From Pseudomonadota bacterium (GTDB lineage Bacteria > Pseudomonadota > Gammaproteobacteria > Steroidobacterales > Steroidobacteraceae), in the NCBI GenBank assembly GCA_023391815.1, contig JAEWAF010000068.1, forward strand, positions 1-46,858: DNA of 46,858 nt. Direction: 5' to 3'. The notes under the pieces were generated by a model. It had not been told where the DNA came from, searched no databases, and saw only the letters and a program-made list of their open reading frames with translations. The position numbers and the translations under genes were made by a program. Within the stretch, counting starts at the first letter, position 1; the number at the start of each line of letters is the position of its first letter. This document shows, piece by piece, positions 17,094 to 28,132 of this stretch.

Positions 17094-18365
17094 CTATTCG
17101 GCGAACAGGCCGATCAACATCGGCTTCGCATACAGCTCGTGAATCTGTTCGCCGGTCGCCTCGGGCACCCACCAGCGATATTCGGCCGACGCGTTCAGCG
17201 TCGCTGAGAACATTTGCGCGCCGATCATCGGATCGACCGCGCGGATCGAGCCGGCGGTGATGCCATCGGCGATCACGCCCGCGAAGCGGTTCGAGACTTG
17301 TCCGTACGCTTCGATCATTTCCTGGCGCATGGACAGCGGCAGGGCGACCAGTGCCGACGTGCGCAACAGCGGGCCGCGCTCGGATGTTTGATAGGCGAAC
17401 AGCGCGGCGGCCAACGTCACCAATTGTTCCCAGCGATCGTCGCTACCGCTCAGCACCGTGCGCTGAATGCTTCGCATCGTGTCGAAGCTGCGCTTGAAGC
17501 AGGCCACGACCAGGTCGTCCTTGGCGTCGTGGTGATAATAGAACGAGCCCTTGGTCACATTGAGCCGTTCGGAAATTTTCTCGACCGAGGCGCCGCGATA
17601 ACCGCGCTCGTTGATCAGTCGGGTCGCCGCGATCAGGAATGTTTCCCGCGCGGCGGATTGCTGGACTTCGGGCAACATCCGATCGAGCGATATCGGTACG
17701 TTCCGCCAGGTGCGGCCCGGTCCCGCAAAACCATGGAGCAGAATGTCACACATGCGTGTGTGCACGCGCCCGAAGTCGTCGGGGTCGTAACGGCGTAACC
17801 AGATCACGCCCCAAAGGATCTGCTCGCTGAGGATGTGCGCGCGGGCGGCGCGATGGGTTGGGGTCATCCAGCCGAACTCAGGCGACTCGAACAGCGCGCA
17901 GAGCCGGGCGAAGAAACGGCGATAGGCATCGCCGACGACAGTGCGCTGGGGTTTCTGCAGCGTGCGCATGTCGCCGAACAAGGCGATCGGGGATTCTTCG
18001 CCGGTCAGGACCCGATGCCGCAGTTGCAGCCATAGATGAAGCAGGCGTTGCACTCGTGCGGGTGGATCCTCCTCCTGTGAGGCTGCCTCGACCAGTGCGT
18101 CGACGCGAGCGATTGCGTCGAGAAAGCATGCGACCGCCAGATCTTCTTTCTTGCGGAAGTAATAAGTGACGCTGGTGGTGATGAGGCCGACGCGGCTCGC
18201 CACGTTCGCGAGCGTCATGCCTTTGACGCCGTCGCGATTCAGGATTTCGCTGGCCGCCGCGATGATCGCCTGTTGCTTGCGGGCGTACTTGGTGTCGCCG
18301 CCGCTCGCCTTGACGGGGCGGCCGCGCGGTGTCGACGATGTGACCTCTTTGTCCGAAGCAGACAT
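17094..18365 (-). CDS. Tandem (two-unit) TetR/AcrR-family transcriptional regulator
   Basis: A 423-residue protein, about twice the usual TetR length. It has two separate TetR N-terminal DNA-binding units. The first starts near residue 28 (QQAIIAAASEILNRDGVKG, then LITTSVTYYFRKKEDL). The second starts near residue 237 (ARETFLIAATRLINERGYRG, then NVTKGSFYYHHDAKDDL). Each is followed by a helical ligand-binding-type region. Both helix-turn-helices look intact. The start at 18365 has TTGGAG about eleven bases upstream. It is last in a minus-strand series after the FadJ-like and thiolase genes and is preceded by a long palindrome at 18422-18445. Repression of beta-oxidation with an acyl-CoA effector is inferred from context. 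Confidence 0.87.
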   Translation of the reverse strand: MSASDKEVTSSTPRGRPVKASGGDTKYARKQQAIIAAASEILNRDGVKGMTLANVASRVGLITTSVTYYFRKKEDLAVACFLDAIARVDALVEAASQEEDPPARVQRLLHLWLQLRHRVLTGEESPIALFGDMRTLQKPQRTVVGDAYRRFFARLCALFESPEFGWMTPTHRAARAHILSEQILWGVIWLRRYDPDDFGRVHTRMCDILLHGFAGPGRTWRNVPISLDRMLPEVQQSAARETFLIAATRLINERGYRGASVEKISERLNVTKGSFYYHHDAKDDLVVACFKRSFDTMRSIQRTVLSGSDDRWEQLVTLAAALFAYQTSERGPLLRTSALVALPLSMRQEMIEAYGQVSNRFAGVIADGITAGSIRAVDPMIGAQMFSATLNASAEYRWWVPEATGEQIHELYAKPMLIGLFAE

Positions 18366-18421
18366 CCGCGGTGTTCTCCAAGGAGCGGAATGTGAGCATC
18401 CCGCCCCTGGGTTTTTCCTGC

Positions 18422-18445
18422 CGATGGGACCGTCCGGTCCCATCG
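18422..18445. promoter_or_regulatory. 24-bp palindrome ahead of the tandem TetR gene
   Basis: CGATGGGACCG-TC-CGGTCCCATCG: eleven-base perfect arms with a two-base centre, between the thiolase stop and the regulator start, 57 bases upstream of the latter. The size and symmetry suit a TetR-family operator for autoregulation. As RNA it would also form a strong hairpin, so an intercistronic processing or terminator role is possible. Confidence 0.6.
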
Positions 18446-18472
18446 TTGGTTCCGCAGTTTAGAACATTTGGA

Positions 18473-19675
18473 CTAGAAAATTTCGAACAGCCCCGCGGCG
18501 CCCATGCCGCCACCCACGCACATGGTCACGATGCCGTACCTGGCGCCGCGACGCTTGCCTTCGATCAGCAGGTGGCCGGTCATGCGAGCGCCGGACATGC
18601 CATATGGGTGGCCGATGGAAATGGCGCCTCCCGAGACATTCAGCTTGTCGTTAGGGATGCCCAACTTATCGCGGATGTACAGCACCTGGCTGGCGAACGC
18701 TTCGTTCAATTCCCAGATGCCGATGTCGTCCATCTTCAAGCCATGCTGTTTCAGCAGCTTCGGCACCGCGAACACCGGGCCGATACCCATCTCGTCCGGA
18801 TCGCATGCGGCGACCATCATGCCGCGATAAGCACCGAGCGGCTTGAGGCCGCGCCTCTCCGCTTCCTTCGCTTCCATCAGCACGCATGCCGAGGCGCCGT
18901 CGGAAAGCTGCGAAGCGTTGCCCGCGGTGATGAACTTGCCTTCCTTGATGCGCTGACCGTTCTTGAACACCGGCTGCAGCTTCTGCAGGTCGGCGAGCGT
19001 GGTCTGCGGACGATTGCCTTCGTCGAGCTTCAGATTGACCGCCTTCTCGGAAGTCGCTCCGGTTTCCTTGTCGGTCACGATCATCGTCGAGGGCAGCGGC
19101 GCGATTTCGGCATCGTAACGGCCTTCGGACTGAGCGATGGCCGTGCGCTGCTGTGACTGCAATGCATATTCATCTTGAGCTTCGCGGCTGACGCCGTAAC
19201 GCTCGGCGACGATTTCCGCGGTCTCGATCATCGTCATATAGATCTGCGGAATGTTCTTCACCAGCCACGGATCGGCGGCTCGGAACTTGTTGATCTTGTC
19301 GTTCTGGACGAGCGAGATCGACTCGACGCCGCCGCCGACCGCGATCTGCATGCCGTCGTGAACGATCTGTTTGGCAGCGGTCGCGATGGCCATCAGGCCC
19401 GAGGAGCACTGACGATCCATCGACATGCCGGACACCGTGACCGGCAGGCCCGCGCGCAGCAGAGCCTGACGAGCGACGTTGCCGCCGGTCGAGCCCTGCT
19501 GCAAGGCGCAGCCGAGAATCACGTCTTCGACCAGGGCGCCGTCGATGCCGGCACGCTTCACCGCTTCGGCGATCGCGTGACCGGCCAGCTCCTGGCCCTG
19601 AGTGTTGTTGAACGCGCCCCGATAGGCTTTGCCGATCGGGGTGCGCGCGGTGGAAACGATGACTGCTTCACGCAT
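18473..19675 (-). CDS. Acetyl-CoA C-acyltransferase (3-ketoacyl-CoA thiolase)
   Basis: Degradative thiolase of 400 residues that cleaves 3-ketoacyl-CoA with CoA in the last step of beta-oxidation. Nucleophile Cys90 is in MDRQCSSGLMA. The second active-site elements are present: NEAFA, GHPYGMSGAR and the C-terminal proton-relay cysteine in TMCVGGGMGAAG. Length matches FadA/thiolase I enzymes. The gene begins 60 bases after the FadJ-like multifunctional gene on the same strand, making an operon in which hydratase, dehydrogenase and thiolase act in sequence. The tandem TetR regulator follows. Whether it prefers fatty acyl, acetoacetyl or steroid side-chain substrates cannot be told from sequence. 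Confidence 0.94.
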   Translation of the reverse strand: MREAVIVSTARTPIGKAYRGAFNNTQGQELAGHAIAEAVKRAGIDGALVEDVILGCALQQGSTGGNVARQALLRAGLPVTVSGMSMDRQCSSGLMAIATAAKQIVHDGMQIAVGGGVESISLVQNDKINKFRAADPWLVKNIPQIYMTMIETAEIVAERYGVSREAQDEYALQSQQRTAIAQSEGRYDAEIAPLPSTMIVTDKETGATSEKAVNLKLDEGNRPQTTLADLQKLQPVFKNGQRIKEGKFITAGNASQLSDGASACVLMEAKEAERRGLKPLGAYRGMMVAACDPDEMGIGPVFAVPKLLKQHGLKMDDIGIWELNEAFASQVLYIRDKLGIPNDKLNVSGGAISIGHPYGMSGARMTGHLLIEGKRRGARYGIVTMCVGGGMGAAGLFEIF

Positions 19676-19735
19676 GGGAATATTCCTTACGTCGGCCGAC
19701 GAGTTACTTCAAAGCTTGTCCGTCGCAAGATTCGA

Positions 19736-21817
<2,082 letters not shown>

Positions 21818-21975
21818 CGGTGCGTCTCCTGTTGCTTGAATTAATCGGTCCGCGAAGCGGAATGAAGCGAGCGACGGGTGTCACCGCCGTGGCTGCTATA
21901 ACGTCGCGGGAGCGGCATTATGGCGCACTTTCGCGCGTTTTACCGCACTGCAAAGTATTCCGCTGCGCGGGCTGT

Positions 21976-21989
21976 TTACCGGTAGGTAA
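21976..21989. promoter_or_regulatory. Operator-like inverted repeat upstream of the beta-oxidation operon
   Basis: TTACC-GGTA-GGTAA, a perfect five-base inverted repeat about 160 bases before the FadJ-like start. A second inverted repeat, GTCGGA-TGG-TCCGAC, lies at 22006-22020. Either might bind the tandem TetR regulator encoded at the operon end. The palindrome ahead of that regulator has different arms, so no common site is proven. Confidence 0.3.
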
Positions 21990-22022
21990 TCAGGGACCCG
22001 GCGCGGTCGGATGGTCCGACAA

Positions 22023-23567
22023 TCAACGCCGATCAGACGATTTGGTCGCGGTCGGATGCATCTTGCAACCGTATAGCGCGGGCTCCGCGCCGCACACATC
22101 CGCGACGCCTTGTTCTTGCCAGAAGGCGGGCAGCCCCGCGGCGCTGACGACTTGCTCGAAGCGCGCGTGTTTCCGCAAGAATTGAGTTTGCGGCATCCAC
22201 AACACGCGCAGCGGCAGACGTTCGCCTTGTCGCTGTAATCGGGACATTCGATTGAAAACGAACTCCGGCTGCTTCAACGCTGCGCCACAAAGGATCTCGG
22301 TGGACGGATCGATCTGCTGCTCGCTGGCCGCGAGCGTCACTGCCTGCAAGGCCTCGGGAATGTGACGACGATTCTCCGCGGCTCGCAGCAATGGCTCGGC
22401 CCAGCGATTGAAGTCCTGCGTGCTCAGCGAGCCGCGCAATATTTCTTTTGCCGAGGAGTTGTCGCCGGCGAGAATCGCTTCGAGCGCACGCACTGCTGAC
22501 GGAGGCGCTTGGATCGACGGCGGCGCCGGCGTCGTCGTGAGCGTGTAGGAGAAACATTCGTTCGCGCCGACGCTCTGCGGTTGAATGGCGACGGCTTGAG
22601 CTGCGAACGGCGCCGCTTCTTTATATCGCCCGGCATCCACCAGCAAACACGCGAGTCCTTCGAGTGCAGCGCCGGTTTGCGCATCGAGCGTCAGTGCACG
22701 CTCGAACTGCTCGCGAGCGGCGACCCATTCCTTTCGTCGCAGATGCGCCAGCCCGAGCGCGGCATGCGCATCGGCGATTCCATCGTCCAGCGTGAGCGCA
22801 TGTTCGGCGCTCGTCTCGGCAAGCTGTGTCAGCGATGTTTCATCTTCGCCGCCCAGACTGAGATATCCGGTCGCGAGCGCGCCCCACGCACGCGCGAACT
22901 TCGGCTGACTGCGAATCAGAGATTCGAGTCGCTCCACCGAGCGCGCGCGACCCGGCGTCGACGAGGGCTGCGTAAAACCGGCGCTTTGCGAGCCCAGCCA
23001 TTCGAGCGAGCTGTTGAGAAACGTGTCGTACGCTTTCGCGTCGTCGGTGCCGATGAGTGCGACCCAATCGCCCGTCGTGTGTGCGGCGTTCAGAAAGCGA
23101 GGCAGCGCGGTGGCGAATGCACTCATGGTTGCCAGGCGAGTGTCGTCCGGCAGCGGCAAGGGGCTCTCGCGATCGACCTCGTCGTCCGGTGCGATCAGCG
23201 CGAGCTTCGCTTGCTTGCCGTCCGCGCTCAATGTCACGCGCAAGGTGAACACTTTGGGATCGGCCGGATCGATCGAAACCGCGGACATGTGCATCTTGCC
23301 GCGACTCAGCAGATGGTTCAGCTCATAGCGCAGCCAGGCGAGATCGGCGTTGTCGGCCTCGCTCTGTAGTTGCAGGCGCAGCGGCTTGGACGCATGGAAC
23401 TCCTCGCGTACGGGCGGAGGAGGGAGGGTTGGTTCCGGCGGTTCGGGCGTGCAGCTGCGGAGGATGGGCCAGGACACGAGCGCGGCCAGCACGACCAGGC
23501 CCGCCACTCGCTTGGCGGTCCGGAAACGATGGGTGGCGGGCTGCGGTTCGCTGGTCGGGGATTGCAC
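22023..23567 (-). CDS. Membrane-anchored TPR protein of unknown function
   Basis: A 514-residue protein not recognised beyond its repeats. A single N-terminal membrane segment (about residues 20-38, AGLVVLAALVSWPILRSC) is followed by a proline-rich stretch (PEPPEPTLPPPPV), so the bulk should be periplasmic. Three to four TPR-like repeats lie at about 210-345 (for example AHAALGLAHLRRKEWVAARE). Similar arrangements occur in proteins with an N-terminal DNA-binding or kinase domain, but none is present here. The start is GTG at 23567 with no good ribosome site. It follows the lipoprotein gene by 43 bases on the same strand, suggesting co-transcription. Confidence 0.72.
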   Translation of the reverse strand: MQSPTSEPQPATHRFRTAKRVAGLVVLAALVSWPILRSCTPEPPEPTLPPPPVREEFHASKPLRLQLQSEADNADLAWLRYELNHLLSRGKMHMSAVSIDPADPKVFTLRVTLSADGKQAKLALIAPDDEVDRESPLPLPDDTRLATMSAFATALPRFLNAAHTTGDWVALIGTDDAKAYDTFLNSSLEWLGSQSAGFTQPSSTPGRARSVERLESLIRSQPKFARAWGALATGYLSLGGEDETSLTQLAETSAEHALTLDDGIADAHAALGLAHLRRKEWVAAREQFERALTLDAQTGAALEGLACLLVDAGRYKEAAPFAAQAVAIQPQSVGANECFSYTLTTTPAPPSIQAPPSAVRALEAILAGDNSSAKEILRGSLSTQDFNRWAEPLLRAAENRRHIPEALQAVTLAASEQQIDPSTEILCGAALKQPEFVFNRMSRLQRQGERLPLRVLWMPQTQFLRKHARFEQVVSAAGLPAFWQEQGVADVCGAEPALYGCKMHPTATKSSDRR

Positions 23568-23610
23568 GGCGGCGCTAGTTTAGTGCCGCCATGGCATCAA
23601 TCGCCAATGG

Positions 23611-24546
23611 CTAGCGCCATTGATTGCCGCCCTGATCGAGCACGCTCGCGAACTCCGCCCGGCGCGGTACGCCCCGGAAGGTGGAGGTGCGTACGTACAT
23701 CTTGGCGCGGTCGGTAGCGTTGAACGAGCCGTTCACTCCTTCAATGTGACTGTTCGCCACGTGCACGATCGCGTCTTCGACGATCAGCCCGGTGCCGCTG
23801 GCGACGATGGTGCTGTTGGTGATGTACAGCTCGCAGCCGCCGCGCGCGATGATCGCGTCGCCTTCGACGTAGATGTTGCGATCGTCGAGCTTCAGCATGC
23901 GCTTGCCCTCGCAGATGATGGGCTCGCTGGCGCGAAACCCCGCGGCGTTCGCGCTGTCCGAGGTCGTGCCCTTGCCGGAGCTGACGATGCTGACGCCCGG
24001 GCCGGAGATGCGCAGCTGGCCGCCCGAGCGATCGATGGTGTAGTTCGACTCGGCCTCCTGTGCTCGCTGAGCCGCGGCCGCGGGTGAGTTGTCGACGACT
24101 TGCGCGGGCGGTTCAGGGGCTGGCGCATTTGCCGGCGAAGCCGCGTTCGGCGCAGGCGCTGCTGCATGAGGAGCGGGCGGCACAGCTGCCGTTGTAGCTG
24201 CAGGTTCGGGTGACGGCGGAGTCGCCGCGATCGCCGGCGGTGGGGCGCTCAACTGCGCCATGGGAGCAGCGGCCAACTCGTTCAGATTCAAGGTCTGGAC
24301 CTGGCCCGTCGTGCGATCACGCACGGTGAACACACGAGTCTGAATGTCACTCGCCAGCACTTCGTAACGCGGATTGCGTTCGAGCGCCGCGCGCGCCCAG
24401 GTCAATTCCGGCGGCTCGCTCGGCAACGTGCTGGCGGTTTGCTCGCCGCCGCGATCGCAGGCGCTGAGCACGGCCAACGCAACCAGGCTGAGAGCGACGC
24501 GAGCGGTGAGAGAACGGGCTGCTGAGCGGATGACGGGTGACGACAT
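23611..24546 (-). CDS. Lipoprotein with Ala/Pro-rich linker and beta-helix-like C-terminus
   Basis: A 311-residue predicted lipoprotein. The signal peptide ends in lipobox LSAC with Cys30. A short folded segment (about 45-95, including RVFTVRDRTTGQVQTL) leads to a long Ala/Pro-rich linker (about 105-180). The C-terminal third has regularly spaced short strands rich in V/I and N (for example NIYVEGDAIIARGGCELYIT), typical of a right-handed parallel beta-helix. The start at 24546 has TGGAG eight bases upstream; an upstream frame to 24675 lacks coding character. Function unknown. The linker and lipid anchor suggest reaching across the periplasm. Confidence 0.75.
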   Translation of the reverse strand: MSSPVIRSAARSLTARVALSLVALAVLSACDRGGEQTASTLPSEPPELTWARAALERNPRYEVLASDIQTRVFTVRDRTTGQVQTLNLNELAAAPMAQLSAPPPAIAATPPSPEPAATTAAVPPAPHAAAPAPNAASPANAPAPEPPAQVVDNSPAAAAQRAQEAESNYTIDRSGGQLRISGPGVSIVSSGKGTTSDSANAAGFRASEPIICEGKRMLKLDDRNIYVEGDAIIARGGCELYITNSTIVASGTGLIVEDAIVHVANSHIEGVNGSFNATDRAKMYVRTSTFRGVPRRAEFASVLDQGGNQWR

Positions 24547-24682
24547 GGCGGTCTCCAGAAGCAGATGTCTATCGTCACTCCGGCGGCGACGAGAGTCCAT
24601 CTCTTCTGTTCGACCGATACATCGAGTTGGATGACCGGAGGCGGTCATTCGTGACGGCCTCCGGTCATATGTCACATCGAGC

Positions 24683-25771
24683 TTACGCCTTCAATTGTTT
24701 CAACAGCTGGGCTTCGCGCTCGGCAGTCAGACCGGCGCGCAGCTTGGCTTTTTCATCGGCGGGTCGCTGCTCGTGCCAGGCGAGCGTGTCCTTGATGGTC
24801 ACATCCAGATCGCGGAAGCGCAGGCCCTGCGCCACGGCCCGAGCCGAGCTCACGAGCGTCGCGCCGGCTTCTTTGCCGACCGGCGGCGCCCAGATCGGAA
24901 TCTCGCCGTTCTGGACCAGCTTTTGTTCCTCGATGAACGTCTGACTCGCCCAGGTGAACGTCGCGTTCGACTTGGACACGCGCTTACTGGTTTCGAGCAG
25001 CTCGCCCATGGTCACGGAGCCGGGCGGATTGCACAGGTTGTAACGACCTTTGATCTTGCGCTCGACACACGCGCGCATGAAATCGGCCATGTCGCGCACG
25101 TCGATGAATTGCACGGTGTCGTTCGGCGTGCCGGGAGCCAACACTTCGCCGCCGCGGGCCACGCGCACCGGCCAGTAAGTGAAGCGATCGGACGAGTCAC
25201 CCGGTCCCACGATATAAGAAGGACGAATCACCGCCTGGCGCTCGCCGAATGTCTGCTCGACGATTTGCTCGCACGCGGCCTTCAAGCCGCCGTAATTGTC
25301 GTTGGTGATCTCGGTCGCATCGGGGTCGGTCAGCTTGGCGAGCTGGTAATCCTCATCGATGCCCGGCGGCGTGAGATCCGCGTATGCGGAAATGCTCGAC
25401 ACATAGATGTAGTGCTGTGTGTGCTCTTTGAGCAACCCGGTGCTGAGCTGCAGCTGCCTGGGGAAGTAGCCGGAGTTGTCGACGACCACGTCCCAGTCGC
25501 GTCCCTTGAGCATATCGAGCGGGCCATTGCGATCGCCGATCAGTGTTTCCACATCCTTGAACAGGCCGGGATTGCGCTTGCCGCGATTGAGTAGCGTGAG
25601 TTGATGACCGGCGGCGCGCAATTCACGCACCAGGTGCGGACCGCTGATACCCGTGCCGCCGAGGATGAGAACTTTGAGCGGCTTCATCTTCGGCTCCGCT
25701 GCGAATGTTTGTCCCGCGAGCAGCGTCGCAGCCCCCGCCATCAATAGCGCTTCACGTCGATTGATTGTCAT
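24683..25771 (-). CDS. NAD-dependent epimerase/dehydratase with Tat-type signal
   Basis: Extended short-chain dehydrogenase of 362 residues. The N-terminus INRREALLMAGAATLLAG has a twin-arginine-like motif and a hydrophobic core, then AEP as a likely cleavage region. The Rossmann motif VLILGGTGISG follows, with VSSISAYAD (catalytic Ser) and Tyr-x3-Lys in NYGGLKAA. Export of an NAD(P)-binding enzyme through Tat, with cofactor loaded in the cytoplasm, would explain the signal. The substrate is unknown, probably a sugar-nucleotide-like or related compound. The ATG overlaps the stop of the preceding S9 peptidase gene by four bases (ATGA), so translation is coupled. Confidence 0.88.
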   Translation of the reverse strand: MTINRREALLMAGAATLLAGQTFAAEPKMKPLKVLILGGTGISGPHLVRELRAAGHQLTLLNRGKRNPGLFKDVETLIGDRNGPLDMLKGRDWDVVVDNSGYFPRQLQLSTGLLKEHTQHYIYVSSISAYADLTPPGIDEDYQLAKLTDPDATEITNDNYGGLKAACEQIVEQTFGERQAVIRPSYIVGPGDSSDRFTYWPVRVARGGEVLAPGTPNDTVQFIDVRDMADFMRACVERKIKGRYNLCNPPGSVTMGELLETSKRVSKSNATFTWASQTFIEEQKLVQNGEIPIWAPPVGKEAGATLVSSARAVAQGLRFRDLDVTIKDTLAWHEQRPADEKAKLRAGLTAEREAQLLKQLKA

Positions 25772-27912
25772 TGTGACACCTTGTTCTGAGTGGCCTCGGC
25801 CGGAACGGACGATACCGCGGCGGCATCCCCCGGGCCCGGTCGCACATACTTTTCCAACCATTGCCGCGACGTCTCGTACCAGAAGAGCGAGTTCTGCGGT
25901 TTCAGGATCCAATGGTTCTCGTCGGGAAAGTACACCAGCTTGCTGGGCACGCCGCGGTTCTGCAGCGTGTTGAACAGCTCGATGCCGTGGTTCACCGGCA
26001 CACGACGATCGAGCTGGCCGTGAATGACCAGCGTCGGCGTGTTGAAGTTACCGGCGAAGGTGGGAGGCGAGTTGCGCGCGAAGCGCTCGACGTCCTCCCA
26101 GAACTCGCCGAAACGTTTCTTGTCAGCGCCGTAATCGCTGCCGTATTGAGTGTATTGGTTGTACACCGCTGCGTGCGCCACCAGAGTCTTGAACGGATGC
26201 GGCTTGCCCAACAGAGAAGACGCAAGATACCCGCCGAAGCTGCCACCGCCAGCGGCCATTCGTTCACTATCAATCCACGGCTGGGCACGGAACCAGTCGG
26301 CGGCCTTGATGGTGTCCTCGTACGGCAAGGCCATCCATTCCTTGGTGATCGAGTCGGTCCACGCCTGGCCGAAGCCGCTCGAGCCATGGAAGTTGTGCCA
26401 GGCCGTGACGTAGCCCCAGTTGGCGAACACCTGCGCGTTCCAACGCCACTGATAGTTGTCGGTGACGCCGTTATGCGGGCCGCCGTGCAAGAGCAGGTAG
26501 AGCGGCCATTTGCGATCCGGCGTGAAGTTCGGCGGATACACCACCCACATCTGCACGTCTTCGTTGTTGGCGCCTTTATAAGTGACGCTCTGGACCTTGC
26601 CCGGCGTGAGCCGTGCAAGAACGCCGTCGTTGAAGTCCGATAACTTGGTCGGCGCGCCGGTGCGCGCGATGATGCTCACGAGCGTCGGCGGCTCGGTGAA
26701 GCTCTGACGCAGGCCGACGATCACCGGTCCACTTCCGGCAATCGCGAGCGAGTCGAAGCTGTGCTCGCGAGTGACGGCCTTGGGTTCGCCGCCACTGATA
26801 TCGAAGCGATAGATGCGACGGGTGCCGGCATCGTCGATGGCGCCGAACAGCGAGCTCGAATCCGGCGACCACACCAGGCCGTCGGCGGAGCGATCCCAGT
26901 TCTCGGTGAGATTGCGCAGCTTGCTGCCACGACGGTCGTACAGCATCAGCCGCGCGCGGTCGGCATAGAAACCTTTGATCACCTGGCGACGGAACGCCAG
27001 CGACCGACCGTCCGGACTGTATAGCGGCACGGTGTCGTCGGCCGGATTGTCCTTGGTGAGGTTGACGAGATTCTGTGGCGAGCCGCCTTCCACCGGCAGC
27101 GTGAAGATGTCGAAGTTCGGATCGACGCCGCTCGTGTCGGTGTTGACCGCGAACGCGACCTCGGTGCCGTCGGGAGAAATGTCATAAGAATTGCTATCCG
27201 GCTCGCCGCGATCCAGCGATACGCCGGCGTTGCGCGTGATCGGCTGCGGCTCGCCGCCATCGATGCTGATCGAATAAATGTGCGTGTCGCGATCGTCGAG
27301 AAAATGATCCCAGTGGCTGATCGGTGCCTTGTCCCACACCTTCGCGGTCATCTTCGCGTCGTTGCGCTCGGTCATGCGCTTGTCCATGTCCGCCCAGGTG
27401 CTCAGGTCCGGCCACACCTGCGACAGAAAGGCAATGCGTCGCGAATCCGGAAACCATTTCGGCGCAATCACGCCGGTCGGGACGTTGGTCACGCGACGCG
27501 CTTCGCCGCCGTTGACCGCGATGACATAAAGCTGCTGTTGTTTATCGTCGCCGCGCTTGCCGACGAACGCGATCATCTCGCCGTCCGGGCTCCACACCGG
27601 CGATGACGCCGAGCCGCCGGAGGTGGTGAGCTGGCGCGCTTTGCCGGGTTTGGTCGGCACCAGCCACAGATCGGTGTCGCCCTTGTTCTTGTCGACGTCG
27701 TAGCGCGTAACCGGTACGACGGAGAGACGTCCGTCCGGAGAAATATCCGGCGTGCCGAGTCGCTGGAGCTGCCACATCGCCTCGGCGGTGTAAGGCTCCG
27801 CGTGCGCGAGCGTCGCGAGCATGATGCCGGCGACGACTGCGACCACGCTTCTGATGCTGTGCGGATTTTGCTTATGACAATGCCTGCGGCGAAGGGGCGG
27901 TATCAGAGTCAT
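25768..27912 (-). CDS. S9-family serine peptidase (prolyl oligopeptidase / acylaminoacyl-peptidase type)
   Basis: Exported peptidase of 714 residues. A signal peptide (SVVAVVAGIMLATLAHAEP) is followed by a WD40/PD40 beta-propeller (about 50-430, with repeated SPDG segments such as SPVWSPDGEMIAF) and a C-terminal alpha/beta-hydrolase domain. The catalytic triad is visible: Ser558 in GGGSFGGYLAS, Asp in HGQLDRRVP and His in ENHWI. Likely removes dipeptides or acylated residues from oligopeptides in the periplasm. The start at 27912 has AGAGG about eight bases upstream; the longer frame to 28008 is less likely. It is the first gene of a coupled pair with the Tat-type epimerase. Confidence 0.91.
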   Translation of the reverse strand: MTLIPPLRRRHCHKQNPHSIRSVVAVVAGIMLATLAHAEPYTAEAMWQLQRLGTPDISPDGRLSVVPVTRYDVDKNKGDTDLWLVPTKPGKARQLTTSGGSASSPVWSPDGEMIAFVGKRGDDKQQQLYVIAVNGGEARRVTNVPTGVIAPKWFPDSRRIAFLSQVWPDLSTWADMDKRMTERNDAKMTAKVWDKAPISHWDHFLDDRDTHIYSISIDGGEPQPITRNAGVSLDRGEPDSNSYDISPDGTEVAFAVNTDTSGVDPNFDIFTLPVEGGSPQNLVNLTKDNPADDTVPLYSPDGRSLAFRRQVIKGFYADRARLMLYDRRGSKLRNLTENWDRSADGLVWSPDSSSLFGAIDDAGTRRIYRFDISGGEPKAVTREHSFDSLAIAGSGPVIVGLRQSFTEPPTLVSIIARTGAPTKLSDFNDGVLARLTPGKVQSVTYKGANNEDVQMWVVYPPNFTPDRKWPLYLLLHGGPHNGVTDNYQWRWNAQVFANWGYVTAWHNFHGSSGFGQAWTDSITKEWMALPYEDTIKAADWFRAQPWIDSERMAAGGGSFGGYLASSLLGKPHPFKTLVAHAAVYNQYTQYGSDYGADKKRFGEFWEDVERFARNSPPTFAGNFNTPTLVIHGQLDRRVPVNHGIELFNTLQNRGVPSKLVYFPDENHWILKPQNSLFWYETSRQWLEKYVRPGPGDAAAVSSVPAEATQNKVSQ

Positions 27913-28132
27913 CGCTGTGCCTCTTGCTGTTCCGAGTCGAATCCGTGCAATTGACATTAGTCTAACCAAGCGTGCGGCCGTACTGTGCAAGCTGAGAAGT
28001 AAGTCCATTTCTTAGCTGTCATCGCTACGTACACTTTCGACTGTCCAGCAAGTGCGCGGCCCCGCTTGAATACGCGACCCGCGTGCACGGCTCGCAAGAG
28101 CCACGCTCAACTCGCACGGAGGCGTCGGTCGC

